A stretch of 5,613 nucleotides of DNA from Desulfonatronovibrio sp. (GTDB lineage Bacteria > Desulfobacterota > Desulfovibrionia > Desulfovibrionales > Desulfonatronovibrionaceae), in contig PWPY01000296.1 of assembly GCA_003558575.1 (NCBI GenBank), positions 1 through 5,613 of the forward strand, read 5' to 3'. Position 1 is the stretch's first letter, and every line of letters starts with the position of its first letter. Position numbers and translations under genes: made by a program. Below are positions 5,023-5,613 of the stretch, in pieces. Under the pieces are notes generated by a model. It was not told where the DNA came from. It did not search any database and saw only the letters and a list, made by a program, of their open reading frames with translations.

Positions 5023-5613
5023 ATGCTCAAGAACTTATCCGTAATACTGTCCAGGCCCAAATATCCGGAAAATATTGGATCTGTTGCCAGGGCCTGCGTA
5101 AACATGGGCTGCACAAGTCTGATCCTGGTCAACCCTTACAATTTTGACATGGAAAAGGCTGCTCCCTTAGCCACGACCAAAGGAAAGGCCATTCTTGAAC
5201 AGGCCCTGATATATGATACCCTTGAAGAGGCCCTGAAAAAATTTAACAGGGCATACGCTGCTACTGCCAGACTTGGAAAATGGCGCAAGGGCATCTTAAC
5301 CCCCTGGGAGACTGCAAGCCAGATAATGGACCAAAGCCCATCTTTATCTAAGTCTGCACTGGTTTTCGGACCTGAGGATAAAGGGCTTTTCAATGAAGAA
5401 ATTGAACTGTGCACCCATATAGTTTCCATCCCCACTTCCAATGATGCCTGGTCCCTTAACCTGTCCCAGGCTGTACTCATAGTACTGTATGAGTGCTTCA
5501 AACAGACTCCTGCAACAGAATCAAGAAACATCAAAGCTAATGATTCAAGACTTATCACCTTAGAAGAAAATCAGATACTGCACAAAAACATCCAGGAAGC
5601 ACTGCTGAGAATA
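5023..5613 (+). CDS. SpoU/TrmH-family RNA 2'-O-methyltransferase, TrmJ-like, partial
   Basis: The product is a SPOUT-class methyltransferase using S-adenosylmethionine to methylate a ribose 2'-OH in RNA. TrmJ proteins do this at position 32 of the tRNA anticodon loop. The 197 visible residues contain all three SpoU motifs: NIGSVARA (17-24, with Arg23 at the same position as E. coli TrmJ), VFGPEDKGL (114-122) and SLNLSQAV (144-151), the last two building the trefoil knot that binds the cofactor. LVNP (35-38) also fits TrmJ. The frame runs off the right edge; TrmJ is usually about 240-260 residues, so roughly 50 C-terminal residues are missing. The ATG is 5 nt after the TGA of the YchF-like gene and has no clear Shine-Dalgarno sequence, so translation is probably coupled. 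The family is clear; the exact target (tRNA position 32 or another RNA) is inferred. Confidence 0.88.
   Translation, partial: MLKNLSVILSRPKYPENIGSVARACVNMGCTSLILVNPYNFDMEKAAPLATTKGKAILEQALIYDTLEEALKKFNRAYAATARLGKWRKGILTPWETASQIMDQSPSLSKSALVFGPEDKGLFNEEIELCTHIVSIPTSNDAWSLNLSQAVLIVLYECFKQTPATESRNIKANDSRLITLEENQILHKNIQEALLRI

Noticed and set aside
5136..5558. A 140-codon open frame on the minus strand
   Set aside because: Fully antisense to the methyltransferase gene, whose SpoU motifs prove the plus-strand frame is the coding one.
1..5613. CRISPR arrays, insertion sequences, tRNA genes, attachment sites or a novel multi-gene system
   Set aside because: No regularly spaced direct repeats, no transposase or integrase motifs, no cloverleaf-like sequence, and all substantial coding regions are assigned to known families.

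Overview
The window is an ordinary-looking bacterial chromosomal segment with moderate GC by eye, tightly packed genes and mostly ATG starts. TopA carries four C-terminal zinc ribbons. There is also a shortened YchF-like nucleotide-binding protein next to a SpoU-family RNA methyltransferase. Together these suggest a Gram-negative anaerobe of the Desulfobacterota (Desulfovibrionales-like). That placement is inference from protein flavour only; no rRNA or other phylogenetic marker is present.

Layout from left to right. Bases 1-498 (minus strand) hold the N-terminal 166 codons of a YitT-family (DUF161) integral membrane protein, cut by the window edge. Bases 499-752 are a divergent intergenic region with a candidate promoter for each flanking gene, a Fur-like 7-1-7 sequence and a 9-bp inverted repeat in the putative yitT leader. 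Bases 753-1616 (plus) encode a stand-alone DUF2156 / phosphatidylglycerol lysyltransferase C-terminal-like protein. Only 26 nt separate it from the convergent topA (3886 down to 1643, minus), which encodes type IA DNA topoisomerase I. A 123-nt divergent spacer (3887-4009) separates topA from a plus-strand pair: a divergent YchF-type P-loop protein with a C-terminal TGS/DUF933 domain (4010-5017) and, 5 nt later, a TrmJ-like SpoU/TrmH-family 2'-O-methyltransferase that runs off the right edge (5023-5613).

Functionally, the right part is information processing: DNA supercoiling control by TopA, then a probable two-gene operon that looks translation-related (ribosome or tRNA). The left part is membrane-related (YitT) plus a GNAT-fold protein whose relatives transfer aminoacyl groups from tRNA to lipids, although its own substrate is unknown.

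I found no mobile element, CRISPR array, tRNA, rRNA, phage gene or toxin-antitoxin pair, and nothing that looks like an undescribed defence or biosynthetic system. The most unusual item is the YchF-like protein, which keeps the P-loop, a DxxG motif, the NxxE specificity motif and the C-terminal domain but lacks the usual switch I segment and the hydrophobic residue after DxxG.
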